A DNA stretch of 64,000 nt from Harmothoe impar. Taxonomy: Eukaryota; Annelida; Polychaeta; Phyllodocida; Polynoidae. The position numbers and the translations under genes were made by a program. The notes below the pieces were generated by a model. It did not search any database and was not told the origin of the DNA. It saw nothing but the letters and a program-made list of their open reading frames with translations. Where the stretch lies: positions 64,830,808-64,894,807 of the forward strand of contig OX381719.1 of the NCBI GenBank assembly GCA_947462335.1, read 5' to 3'. This document shows, one piece after another, positions 12,340 to 21,945 of the stretch; the stretch's first letter is position 1; each line of letters starts with the position of its first letter.

Positions 12340-15300
12340 ATGGCCTCACGGCAGCTCGAGTTGGGCGGAGGGGAACGGCCACGCAACATGGCCGATCTGC
12401 CCCACGAAGACAGTGCTGGTGCCGCCAGCCCTGTTACTCGCTTCGAGGAGCAACTCCTCGAAGAAGAAGACATGGATGTATCCACGTCTGAATCAGCACT
12501 CACTGAGGCTGAACGAAGGAGTCTTCATGAAAAAGATCGTCTTCTTGCTCTAAAAATAGAGAAGGAGGAGGCCCAACATCAGAAGGATACGTGGGATATG
12601 TGTGGTAATCCGAACATCGACCCGGATAACCATCCGAAGGATGAGAAGCCAGCTAGCCTGGTGGAGTCAACTGGTAAAAGTTGCTACGATGGAAGGGAGA
12701 TGAATCTCCATCCAGACGTGATGTGCGCCACGGAGATAGGCCTAGCCAGACCTATCCCTAACGACATAGTGGATATGTTGCAAGAATTTATTGATGCGGG
12801 AGCTCTCCGCATCATGCCCCCAGAGTGGTTTGCCACCTGGGAAAATCTACAGCAAGGCCTCCGGGTGTGTAAAGCACTTCGGAAGGGCTTGTTTGACGCC
12901 GAGATGGCTGACGTCGGGATGTGTGTGCCTCGGATGACACCCATCTCGGATGACACTTCGTGTGGGGCATTCGGGGCCACTACCCTCGCGGTAGGTTGCT
13001 ACCGCAGATACAACCCGGTAGGGATGTTGGAACCGAGATCGGTTGAAGGATATAGGGACTTAATACGGTCCAACTTATCCTACGAGGTCTATCAGATAGA
13101 CTATAACCGCATGAAAACAATCATGGCGGAGAAGGACCTCAGCCGTCACGAAGCCATCGTCGAGACGGTAGAGGAAATGGTCAAGACTCGGACTAAGAGT
13201 TTGACTCAGGCAGAGGAGAAGGCTGCAGCTAAAGCCAGCAGGGACATCCCAAGGGGTGACCCTGCAACCCGCACTAGCAGTCCCCACGGTCAGGATATCC
13301 GGACTGTGGTAGTTACAAAAGGTGAATCCCCTTTTGTCCAGCCTCGGGGTCGCCAAGCCTTGAGGAATGAGGCAGCCCGGTTAAAAAGAGTACCAGACGC
13401 CCAGCGGATTGTGACCGATGGGTCAGTATCGGATAAATCTGATACGAGCAGTACTTCCCAAGGGAAGTCTGCTACAGGAGAGGACGATATGGACATTGCG
13501 GCTCCAAAATCTCCTTCCCAGACGAAGGACCCAGTGACCACAGTCACCCAAACCGACCCGACGCCCGACCCGAAGGTGGCTGCTGGACATCAGTCCGACG
13601 CCAGCTCGGGGAGCGAGTCGGGTACTGCCCTGGAAAAACACATCTGGAATAACGCCAGAGGTGGATTTCAGGGATTCATTCCCTCCTACTGGGGGGAATG
13701 CGCAAAAGGATCGGGGCGTTTCTCCATCCCGCCAGTCATCAATTTGAATGGGAGATCCGACGATGAGGATTGGTGCAGAGCCACCCAAAGGGATCCTCTC
13801 GTGAGCGAGTTCTACGAGGACTGGCTTAAGAAAATAGATTTCTTCCCGGAAACCTATTATACCAGGGATCAGAAGGCAAAGATCTGCTGGGCTGTCCGAC
13901 ATTGGGACAGGGACCACCTTGAGTGTCCATTCCAGAAATGCCAGTCATCTCTGGAATTACAGGTATCCTTCACCACTAGGGCGAGGTACCTGCGCCACTT
14001 AGTGGAAAACCACACCCATCACTATATGGTGTACCAGTGCGATCCGGAGGGGGCAGGTACCACTACCTGTTCGGGTCACCTGCATCCTAGGCGTGGACGC
14101 TTGATCAAGCACATGACCATGCTCCATAATATTGGAGGTGGTGAGGCCAGAACCAAGGTAATGGCCCTGCATGAACGCGTAATAGACGCGTTCAGAGATG
14201 TCCTAAAGAAGGATCCTAAGAGCCTTAATTCTTCTAAGGCGTATTTCTGCGAGGTAGCGGAAAGCAAATCGAAGCTCACAGTAGCGAGGTTTGCGAAGGT
14301 CCCGGGTTCACGGAAGTTTGACTTGGATCCGGACCAATATCCACCCGAGATGTTCCGTCGGTCTGCCAATCGAGGCCGGGGAAGAGGTGGGAGAGAACCC
14401 GACCCGAGGGACTACTACCGGGGTCGGGGGGAGCAGCCGAAAGGTGATCGGGGACGGTCTCGGTCCACCAGCCCGGCTACTCACGTGAGAAGAGGAGGGA
14501 CCCTCAGCCTTGAGGAGATTGACTCCCGTTATTACACGGAGTCCTCTCATAGTGGTCGTAGCTATGAGGCATCTGCGGATAGACATACTGACTATCCGGA
14601 GATGGACTTGGCGCCTGGACAGGAGTCTCAGACGCTCGGCCAGACCCCCCAAGACACCCGAAGGCGCGAGAATGAACTCGCTCGCCAGAGGGAGGTTGAT
14701 AGGGAGCTGGCCCGACGGGGACGCAGGAGTCCTGGGGAGGAACCCTCCCGGTCCTGGTACGACTTGGTGCGACATGTGGCGTCCACCTCGTCTGCCCAGG
14801 GGGGTGTCCTACCCGACGCCGGGTACCGAGGAGGCCCGACAAGCAGACCTTCATCTGCTTCAGGACGGACGGAACCATCCGCTCCTTCAGGAATACACCA
14901 GCAGGTGTTAAAGCATGCCAGTAGGGATGCTTCGCGGCACCAACAACAGCCGCCATCACACAAGGCATTCAAGCCTGCTCACCGGATCACTGGGCCGGAT
15001 GGGGAGGCTATGAGACCTCCTCCTCCGCCACCGAAAGGTCCAGTACCAGCTCCGGCGACACCACCCCATAAGCCGGCTCCACCACCAGGGAAGCCGACTG
15101 AGGTTGGGAAACCAACCATGGATCCTCCTGTTAAAACACAGGAGGTCAAACCCAAGAAGGAGAAGCCTGCGGCCACTCTTAATGTAACGCCCATAGCATC
15201 CTACTTTCCTAAGGATGCTCCGCTGTCCAATCAGATAGGACAGGAGATTCTGGAGGACTTCCAGAAGGAACAGCGGGTGATGGCTGAGGATTACCACAAG

Positions 15301-15597
15301 AGGGTGGTACAACACTTCATAGAAGGGGTGAGGAAGTGTCACCGGAAGGAAAAGGAGAGCCTTCAGAAGGACACTGCCGATGAGGTAGTTACCAAGACCA
15401 GGTTCTTGGAAGCACAGCGCGACAAAGCCGCTGTGCTGGAAGCTACAGTCCGAGAGGAGTGTAAAGAGCTCCAGGAAGAAATCCGGGAGATGAAGGCCAA
15501 ATTTAAAATTTGCCTCGGGATGAAATTCTCGGACTGGGATGGGAGCATGGATCAGCTGAAAGATGCCATCCAAAAGAAGGAGGTACCCGAAGGCTGA
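12340..15597 (+). CDS. Gypsy ORF3: zinc-finger, proline-rich, coiled-coil protein (unknown)
   Basis: An intact 1085-codon ORF in the position where some gypsy elements carry env. It has no signal peptide or membrane segment, so it is not envelope-like. Visible parts: an acidic N-terminus; a region around residues 110-260 with W/C-rich globular character; a Ser/Thr/Asp-rich linker; two C2H2-like fingers at residues 529-558 (C-x4-C-x18-H-x4-H) and 567-596 (C-x9-C-x13-H-x4-H); an arginine/glycine tract (NRGRGRGGRE, about residue 677); long Arg/Ser-rich disordered stretches; a proline-rich segment near 885-950; and a C-terminal Lys/Glu-rich coiled coil. This suggests a nucleic-acid-binding accessory protein, but that is inference. 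Unlike gag and pol it has no stop. I do not recognise the family. Confidence 0.8.
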   Translation: MASRQLELGGGERPRNMADLPHEDSAGAASPVTRFEEQLLEEEDMDVSTSESALTEAERRSLHEKDRLLALKIEKEEAQHQKDTWDMCGNPNIDPDNHPKDEKPASLVESTGKSCYDGREMNLHPDVMCATEIGLARPIPNDIVDMLQEFIDAGALRIMPPEWFATWENLQQGLRVCKALRKGLFDAEMADVGMCVPRMTPISDDTSCGAFGATTLAVGCYRRYNPVGMLEPRSVEGYRDLIRSNLSYEVYQIDYNRMKTIMAEKDLSRHEAIVETVEEMVKTRTKSLTQAEEKAAAKASRDIPRGDPATRTSSPHGQDIRTVVVTKGESPFVQPRGRQALRNEAARLKRVPDAQRIVTDGSVSDKSDTSSTSQGKSATGEDDMDIAAPKSPSQTKDPVTTVTQTDPTPDPKVAAGHQSDASSGSESGTALEKHIWNNARGGFQGFIPSYWGECAKGSGRFSIPPVINLNGRSDDEDWCRATQRDPLVSEFYEDWLKKIDFFPETYYTRDQKAKICWAVRHWDRDHLECPFQKCQSSLELQVSFTTRARYLRHLVENHTHHYMVYQCDPEGAGTTTCSGHLHPRRGRLIKHMTMLHNIGGGEARTKVMALHERVIDAFRDVLKKDPKSLNSSKAYFCEVAESKSKLTVARFAKVPGSRKFDLDPDQYPPEMFRRSANRGRGRGGREPDPRDYYRGRGEQPKGDRGRSRSTSPATHVRRGGTLSLEEIDSRYYTESSHSGRSYEASADRHTDYPEMDLAPGQESQTLGQTPQDTRRRENELARQREVDRELARRGRRSPGEEPSRSWYDLVRHVASTSSAQGGVLPDAGYRGGPTSRPSSASGRTEPSAPSGIHQQVLKHASRDASRHQQQPPSHKAFKPAHRITGPDGEAMRPPPPPPKGPVPAPATPPHKPAPPPGKPTEVGKPTMDPPVKTQEVKPKKEKPAATLNVTPIASYFPKDAPLSNQIGQEILEDFQKEQRVMAEDYHKRVVQHFIEGVRKCHRKEKESLQKDTADEVVTKTRFLEAQRDKAAVLEATVREECKELQEEIREMKAKFKICLGMKFSDWDGSMDQLKDAIQKKEVPEG

Positions 15598-15818
15598 AAC
15601 AAAGCTCCTTCGGGATAACTGAATACAGCTGTAGTTGTTTCAGGAACTCTTCGGCTACGGAAGCCGAAGGTAAATATGAAGGGACTATCCCTTCATATTA
15701 AAAGAACCTTTAGGTTCTGAGGTAATGATATCCATACCAAGTGTTAATAATATTTCCACATATGTAAACGTTTTAAACATACATTGCACCTACAGGAGTC
15801 TACCATTTGCTGGTAGAC
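15586..15818 (+). repeat. Train of stem-loops after ORF3
   Basis: Five stems follow one another: CCCGAAGG/CCTTCGGG (15586-15614), CTTCGGCT/AGCCGAAG (15649-15669), a perfect 12-bp stem with CTA loop (15673-15699), AGAACCT/AGGTTCT (15703-15718) and GTCTACCA/TGGTAGAC (15798-15818). The first overlaps the ORF3 stop region. They may be RNA structures for stability, export or packaging (inference). Confidence 0.6.
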
Positions 15819-15820
15819 CC

Positions 15821-15940
15821 GAAGAGGAGAGCACCTCACTCAGTCGTCCAAGATGAAGAGGAGAGCACCTCACTCAGTCGTCCAAGATGAAGAGGAGAGC
15901 AACTCACTCAGTCGTCCAAGATGAAGAGGAGAGCGCCTCA
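15821..15940 (+). repeat. 34-bp tandem repeat, 3.5 copies
   Basis: Units start at 15821, 15855, 15889 and 15923 with GAAGAGGAGAGC. The first three are almost identical, with a C/A change in the third; the last is partial. This lies in the 3' untranslated part of the gypsy element. Confidence 0.85.
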
Positions 15941-16650
15941 CGTACTCGTCTCGAAGCAGATCCGGAGATCAGCCCAGTATCCGACTTCTTAAGTCAACAT
16001 AGCACTTTTTGTGAGGTTCTACAGTATACCGCTGCAGTTCCAGATTATTTATTAAAACGTACATTCTCGTCCATGTTACTAATATATATTTATGGTGCTG
16101 ATACACTACGATAGTTTATGATACTCAGGATAATTCCAAAGATCTGTATAAACCATAACTATGTTCAAACGTTAACCACTTCGGGTGGGTGTAAATAAGA
16201 GTATGTATATCTAGTTGTATATATATTTTGTTATGGAAAACGGAGATGATAAAAATTTTGATTCTGGTGCGGAGAAAAGTTATCATGTATCCCTATGTAA
16301 ATTTTTTTAGGCTTGTGAGTCCTTTTTAGGACTGGTAATAATTCTTCGGAAGTGGTACACTTGCCGATTATATTTTTAAAGGTCCTTATCAGGACTATAT
16401 ATGTATTTCCTATCAGAAGATAGTTACAAACTGTTAGTAACTACTTCGGGTACTACTTAACGTATAAGTCATATCATAAGGTTTCTATGACAGTGTAATG
16501 CCTTAATTCCATTAATATTGTTCATCATATATTACATATGACTAATGGTAGTAAAACCCTTTGTGTATAGTGTATAGACAAACTACTTCTGGTTGTCAAA
16601 CTATTTTATTATGAGTCTACTACTCAGGTTTTTACCACACCTAGTGTTGT
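15941..16650 (+). other. AT-rich 3' untranslated part of gypsy element
   Basis: Non-coding and AT-rich, with further small hairpins, for example AGTCCT/AGGACT at 16318-16333, and CTTCGGG motifs near 16181 and 16444. No ORF of note. Confidence 0.6.
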
Positions 16651-16663
16651 CTAGGGGGGGTAG
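16651..16663 (+). promoter_or_regulatory. Polypurine tract candidate
   Basis: CTAGGGGGGGTAG sits immediately before the 3' LTR at 16664. The G run is where plus-strand priming is expected. It is short and contains a T near the LTR border, so the exact primer ends are uncertain. Confidence 0.6.
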
Positions 16664-17078
16664 TGTAGGGGTTTACTACGGTAATCATTTATATCCAGGT
16701 GACCGAGGAGGATTAAGTTCGGGTTGTTCCCGCCTGGCGTTAGTGTGGGCGGTATCCCAGAGGGGGCGACTGTCCTCTCTCGGGTACTGCGCACCACGTT
16801 TCAGGCGGGAGCCAACCGACACGTGACCATGTCCATTTCACATCCAAAGGGGGTATATAAACCTCCCCTCCTCGTATAGTCGCCAGTCAGTGCAGGCCCG
16901 GCTGACTCCCCGCATTACCCTACCCCAATCGCTAGATTGAACCAGGACTGCTTCGTCTTACCCTTCGGGTTAAGACTAGATTCAATTGTAATAGGGATAC
17001 GTTGAATAAAACACGCTTTCTACCTCGCACTTGGAAACTGACGTTCTTGTTCTCTTTCTGAGATTCCGAACCACTACA
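16664..17078 (+). repeat. 3' LTR of gypsy element
   Basis: 415 bp, TG...CA, near identical to 4366-4779. The visible differences are at AATAAAACACG versus AATAAACAAG and one T/C a few bases later. It is followed by CCAG at 17079-17082. Confidence 0.95.
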
Positions 17079-17082
17079 CCAG
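17079..17082. repeat. CCAG target-site duplication, right
   Basis: Matches CCAG at 4362-4365 on the other side of the gypsy element. Confidence 0.85.
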
Positions 17083-18453
17083 TAAATATGATTTAAAAAT
17101 CATTTTTTTACAGGCTAACTCCGCTTGCATATTAAAATTTAATACTTGGTTTATCGTGACCCCCAAATATTTCACAGATATACATCGCTCTAATTTCTTA
17201 TCATCTAACATTAAAGAGTGGTTCACAATTTCCTTCAGCTTAGACCTAAGGCCAAATATTATATAATTAGTTTTTTTTGCATTTAAAGTGAGCTTATTCT
17301 TACAGAACCATTTACTTAGTAGCTTTAAATCCTCCTGCATATTTGTTGTTAAACCTTGTAGATTTCCACCCGTTAGAGACAGTACGGTATCGTCTGCGTA
17401 CAAGAAAGACGTACAATATTTTAACACATTTTTGAGGTCATTTATATAGGCCAAAAAGAGGGTAGGGCCTAATATCGACCCCTGGGGTACTCCGCAGCTC
17501 ACCTCACCTTCATTTGAAACAATCCAATTTGCAAAAGTTTTTTGTTTTCTATTTTCTAAATAATTTTTTAGCCAATTTAGACTTGAACCCGAAATTCCCA
17601 TTTTTTCCAATTTTTGTATTAAAATTAAGTGATTTACGGTATCAAAAGCTTTCTTTAGATCGATTAGTGTTGCTATTGTATATTGTCTGTTATTTAACCC
17701 TCTATATATACTGTCGGTGAAGTGAGCTATGGTGTCAATTGTTGAATGACCCTTTCTAAAACCGCCTTGGTTTTTGTCCAATAAATCATTCGACTCAAAA
17801 TAATTCATCAACTGTCTATTTACAACCTTTTCAAGCAGTTTACCCATTACCGGTAATAGGGTTATTGGTCGTAAATTTGCAACGTCAGATTTGTCCCCAT
17901 CTTTTTGAAGAGGTATTACCGTACCAACTTTCCAGCTATCAGGTACCCTGCCCTGAGATAAAGACAAGTTAAACAAATCAACAACTTTTTCTGGAATGGC
18001 TAACAGACAGTCCTTAAGCGCCCTGGAGGAGACTCCGTCAATACTGGAAGCCTTGGCTATATCAATATCTTTGATAATATTTACAACCTCATCCAGATTT
18101 GTTTCAAAAGATAGTAGCGTTGGGGCTTTTGTTTCCCCATCAAAAGACCAGGGTTCAACATAATTTCTAGCCAGATTTGGCCCTATATTTAGGAAATACT
18201 CATTTATGAAGTCAGGGGTATTCTCATGCTCAACCGCTATATCATCAATTTTGTTAATTAATTGAAAATTTGAAGATTTTTTTTCACCCTTTACCAATTT
18301 ATTAATTATTTTCCAGAATTTTTTACTATCATCCCTGTTCTCCTCCAATGTCTCTTTCACATATTTGGCTTTTGCTTTACGTATAAACTTGACAGTGTTG
18401 TTCCGCAGGCGCTTGGCTATTTCCCAGTCGTCTTGAGACTTAGTTCTGATAGC
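17083..18453 (-). pseudogene. LINE reverse transcriptase fragment
   Basis: Minus-strand open frame running from the palindrome junction (18453) to the gypsy junction. It encodes a non-LTR reverse transcriptase: a linker after the endonuclease, the block RPITLLPVMGKLLEKVV, GGFRKGHST, LIDLKKAFDTVNH, GVPQGSILGPTLFLAYIND and the catalytic FLYADDTVLS. The fingers-palm order is complete and I see no internal stop. It belongs to the Jockey/CR1-like type by these blocks; a finer clade needs a tree. The frame continues into 3961-4365 (C-terminus) and 27112-27489 (endonuclease end), so this is one element interrupted twice. Confidence 0.9.
18448..18453. repeat. GATAGC target-site duplication, left
   Basis: GATAGC lies just before the palindromic element and again at 27106-27111. 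Keeping one copy leaves the LINE frame continuous through the junction (LKKAI followed by RTKS), which independently fixes the element borders. A 4-bp ATAG reading with the tip shifted by one base is also possible. Confidence 0.85.
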
Positions 18454-18515
18454 AGTAGTATAGTATGTATCGGAACGGGACTATAGTTAACTACTGTTTA
18501 TTACTCAATCGACAT

Positions 18516-18850
18516 GCAGCCAATCAGAGGCCGCCATTTGGTCACGTGACCCGTTGCCATGGTAACGTGACCTACTTAGGGCTCTCAGCCAATCAGAAGC
18601 CAGCATTCTGGGTGACCTACTGACCTACTTAGAAGCTCTCAGCCAATCAGAGGCCGGCATTCTGGTAACCATGGTAACGTGACCTACTTACGTCACGTGA
18701 CCTACTTAGGCTCAGCCAATCAGAAGCCGGCATTCTGGTAACTAGGGTAACGTGACCTACTTAGGGTTTGTTTGTAAACAACACCACGTGGCTCTCTTGT
18801 TTGTAAACAACACCACGTGACACGTGACTGTTTGTAAACAAACAATTCGA
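18516..18850 (+). promoter_or_regulatory. Terminal cluster of CCAAT, X-box, E-box and forkhead-like motifs (left)
   Basis: Four diverged 55-75-bp units each start with AGCCAATCAGA (CCAAT at 18520, 18589, 18643, 18716). Between them are X-box-like palindromes GTTGCCATGGTAAC (18553-18566), GTAACCATGGTAAC (18665-18678) and GTAACTAGGGTAAC (18738-18751), E-boxes CACGTG (for example 18543, 18694, 18784) and repeated TTTGTAAACAA. These match known NF-Y, RFX, bHLH-ZIP and forkhead site types. Binding is inferred, not shown. Confidence 0.6.
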
Positions 18851-20390
18851 CTTAGTCTGACATTTTCAGCTGTCGCATGCTGACCTGCTGCTATCATAAG
18901 AGAAACAAAAGCCCTAATCACGCTTTTCAGCTGGATCCTTCCACCCACCAGACATGGATCCAGATGGGAGGGTGGTTTAAAATTAATCCGTGTACCGACT
19001 GTCATACAATAGTGTAATTAGTTGAACACGTGTTACCTGTATAAAGGATTAGCAGGTCATGGGCTTAGAGTGTGTATAGAAAAACAACTACAGGTAGCGT
19101 GAACAAAGCGACCCCCTCCCTTTCTGTCACTCTGTCTGTGACTAGAGGGCGCGCGTGTGGTAAGCGGCTTAAATCTAAAGAAAAAAAATCACCCTCTCCT
19201 GTCGTCAGCAGTCAGCTGGCCGGCGGCTGGAAAATGCGATTAGAGGGATGATGAGCGCGTTTTTTTATATTCAATATATTAGAAGTGTGCTTTGTTGCTT
19301 ATATAGTTCATTATGCGTTTAAAATGTTTGCGAGTATCGTAGAAATGTACAAAAATCCTATTGTATGGCGAGCTAGACTAGAGCATGTAATCACCAGGCG
19401 GCAGAGTGGTCAAAAGACAATCTCGTAGTAGTAGGTCTACTTGGATCTTGAGTAGCCACCCTTGTGGTTGCAATTACCTAGACTAGTTGACCCTGCCAGC
19501 CTGGTCAAGTGAAATTAGTAAGGAGACCGCACATTAACGCGCTCCACAGTCTTTAGACAGTTAAGACTATAGTACCGTAGATTCTACTGTGTACTCACAC
19601 TAACTATTTACAGTGCTACATATTCATACCCGTGTTCTAAGTGTTTTTTTTAGAAAAAAGCGATCTACTCACCCATTCTTTTTAGACAAACTCCTATTAG
19701 CAGGTAACCCCTGTATAAACCATACTGCAAAGATCTGCTACTTCGAGCGTCTGCCTCGTGACTGATAGTGTACAACAAGACGAAGTGGGCAGAGGTGAAG
19801 TACTGTTCCAAGAAAAATTGAGGCTCTTTATATAGCTGAGAGAGCGGCTAATCCGGATGTTCTAAGCTTGTTTTCACCTAGAGCCCCACCCTCTTCCAGA
19901 GAGGAATCAAATTGCTTTTCACCTGGACCCTTCCACCCCTCATCCATCAGCATGAAAAGAGGGATAACAAGTGTAACGTGCGCTACATGTATATGGGATT
20001 ATAGCTGGTGAAGAGATAAAGCCAGGTCAACTGTGTATACAAAGACTACAGGAGGTGATTAACGACAGGTGTGACGCGCCAGCCCGTGGACGGATTATCT
20101 TCTAAGCTGACGCTTATTCAACTAGCCAGCTGCCGTCCGCTCCACTCACCACGGCAAGAGGAGGTGCTTTTGTTTTACACTTAAGTCGCTTACCACATGT
20201 ACTCGTCTCTACCTCACAGACAGACACCCTCTCGCTTGCTTCACGACCCCTGTAGCTTTTTTTGTATACACACTCTAATCTCATAACCCCCTGATCCGTT
20301 ATACAGGTAACGGGTATTCTCTTTTAAATAGCTGCCAGTCAGCCTGCGGCAGCTGAAAACGACGGTAAGTAGCTTAGCTCTAGAAGCAAG
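18851..20390 (+). repeat. Non-coding arm with inverted internal modules (left)
   Basis: No ORF of note. A ~150-bp module at 19027-19182 (ACCTGTATAA...GTGTGTATA...GTGGTAAGCGGCTTAA) recurs diverged and inverted at about 20175-20322, and a shorter relative sits near 20473-20535. CAGCTGAAA blocks flank several modules. The arm is therefore itself built from nested inverted repeats. Confidence 0.55.
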
Positions 20391-20396
20391 AAGGCG

Positions 20397-20404
20397 TATA
20401 TAAG
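20397..20404 (+). promoter_or_regulatory. TATA box for the left-arm gene
   Basis: TATATAAG in a GC-containing context, about 345 bp before the 288-aa ORF start. It is mirrored exactly at 25115-25122. A 5' leader of about 310 nt would result. Confidence 0.45.
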
Positions 20405-20741
20405 GAGGCTGACACGTGTATAGGCGCCTTATAAGTCGGCAGGGGGTAAATACTAGTGAAAAAGGAAGGCAGGTGTGCAGGTAGCTTTCTAACAGACACG
20501 TGTGTGCACTAAGCTGCTTAAGTCTAAACCCACCTGCAGTAGTCAGGTAGCATGTGAAAACTTACTTAACAGATCTCTTAATTGAGTAGAGACTCTGTAC
20601 TGAGAGAGTCTTTTCAGCCGTTTAAGAGGATTATCTAGGACAGGGTACATAAGGAGTGAAACGACGCTCTCACTCATCACACTTTCTCGACCCGCCCTTC
20701 ATCATCGTAGCATCGTCCACTCTACGCTCGCTCAGAATGTT

Positions 20742-21608
20742 ATGATGGTTAGTTCTGCTATTTTCAGCTACTTTTCTTATCGAAGTGTTGACGCTACAGA
20801 GCATCGAAACTCTCTCCAAATGAGTCCAAGAAAGAAAAAGCAACTTCCACTTGAAGCAGGAAGAGAAACAGTGCCCTATGATGCATGTGAGGTAAAGAAA
20901 CATTGGAAGGACGTCACCAAGGAGCAATGGATAGAAGCATGCTTCAACTTCATCGGAACGGAAGTAGTTTCATTTGGACAGAGGGAGAAGATTTTGTTGG
21001 AGCTATTTTTCTTAGCTCCGTATACTTGGCCTGACTGTGGTGAAATTCCTTCAGGTATTTGTTCAGTCTTCGCCATAGAAGTTATCAGGTCTTTGAAGGA
21101 GCTTCGATATATGCAAGGCACTCACGAGGAGATTGTTCAGAAAATGACGGAATTCGAAACAGGAGAAGACACAATATGGTGCGAGGAGACGACATATACG
21201 GACGATGATCTGGAGTACATGATTTGTAGCCCGTTGGAACATTATGTTAAAGACTTTGAGGACATGCTAGACAGCACTGAGATGAACCCGAAAGAGAGAT
21301 CCCTTACTGCACAGAAAGAGGCCAAAGCTGTGTTGGAAAAGCTCAAGTTTGGTCAAGGATTCACTCTTCAAAGCAGCTGTGTGAGTGTGATAAAAGGCCT
21401 TGTGTTGAAACATCCAGACATGAAGTTTTCGCGTGCTGTCGACACACTTCCTTTGCCTGAACTGATGATGAACATGATCGATCCCATCGTACCAACATGT
21501 TTCGACTCTGCCAATTGTCCCATGTATAAAATGGTTTCAAGTTTTGCCCGTGGCCGATGGCTAAACGATCCACTGAAGTCAGAAAACCTCCTTGATTTAA
21601 TCAACTGA
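20742..21608 (+). CDS. Orphan 288-aa protein, left-arm copy
   Basis: A complete ORF starting ATGATG; an inner ATG at 20820 would skip 26 residues and begin with a basic MSPRKKKQ stretch that could act as a nuclear localisation signal. The protein is soluble-looking and mostly helical, with conserved-looking patches WPDCGEIPSGIC, EDTIWCEE and FDSANCPMYKM. There is no signal peptide or membrane segment, and no transposase DDE, polymerase or protease motif that I can see. It points towards the palindrome centre and has an identical-length partner at 23911-24777. As the only gene of the element it may serve mobilisation, or be a captured gene. Family not recognised. Confidence 0.7.
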   Translation: MMVSSAIFSYFSYRSVDATEHRNSLQMSPRKKKQLPLEAGRETVPYDACEVKKHWKDVTKEQWIEACFNFIGTEVVSFGQREKILLELFFLAPYTWPDCGEIPSGICSVFAIEVIRSLKELRYMQGTHEEIVQKMTEFETGEDTIWCEETTYTDDDLEYMICSPLEHYVKDFEDMLDSTEMNPKERSLTAQKEAKAVLEKLKFGQGFTLQSSCVSVIKGLVLKHPDMKFSRAVDTLPLPELMMNMIDPIVPTCFDSANCPMYKMVSSFARGRWLNDPLKSENLLDLIN

Positions 21609-21659
21609 CTAAATGTATTTTCTCATACTAGTATTAGTAGCATTAGTAATAGCAGCTAC

Positions 21660-21891
21660 TCAGTCTCGTGCAGCACAAGCAGCAGCATCTGTCAGCAGCA
21701 TCCGTGACATCGTCAGCAGCAGCAGCAGCTGCACGAGCAGCACAAGCAGCAGCATCTGTCAACAGCATCCGTGACATCGTCAGCAACTGCAGCAGCTGCA
21801 CGAGCAGCACAAGCAGCAGCAGCTGTCAGCAGCTGCAGCAGCTGCACGAGCAGCACAAGCAGCAGCACCAACAGCAGCAGCAACAGCAAAT

Positions 21892-21929
<38 letters not shown>

Positions 21930-21945
21930 GCGGTGTGGACCACTA
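21660..21945 (+). repeat. CAG/GCA trinucleotide-rich tract (left)
   Basis: An imperfect array of AGCAGC, AGCTGCACGAGCAGCACAAGC and GTGACATCGTCAGC units ending in a pure CAG run. It begins about 50 bp after the stop of the 288-aa ORF. The right-arm counterpart is 9 bp shorter. Open frames across it encode only Ser/Gln/Ala runs and are not counted as genes. Confidence 0.85.

Larger units (their letters stand above)
4366..17078 (+). mobile_element. Ty3/gypsy LTR retrotransposon, 12.7 kb
   Basis: A full-length element with 414/415-bp LTRs (TG...CA), a primer-binding site, gag, pol in the order protease-reverse transcriptase-RNase H-integrase, a third ORF of 1085 codons, a G-rich tract before the 3' LTR, and CCAG target duplications. 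Integrase after RNase H places it in Ty3/gypsy (Metaviridae). At 12.7 kb it is about twice the usual 5-7 kb. The extra length comes from ORF3, a ~615-bp gap before it and ~1.07 kb after it. Gag and pol each contain one in-frame stop, so this copy cannot move on its own. LTRs differ by only a handful of changes, so insertion was fairly recent. Confidence 0.95.

Noticed and set aside
12340..15597. ORF3 as an envelope gene
   Set aside because: No signal peptide, membrane span, cleavage site or cysteine-rich ectodomain. The product looks nuclear or RNA-binding.
18757..19005. 82-aa ORF near the palindrome tips (mirror 26554-26802)
   Set aside because: It overlaps the repeated forkhead/E-box motifs, and its C-terminal part is a translation of those repeats.
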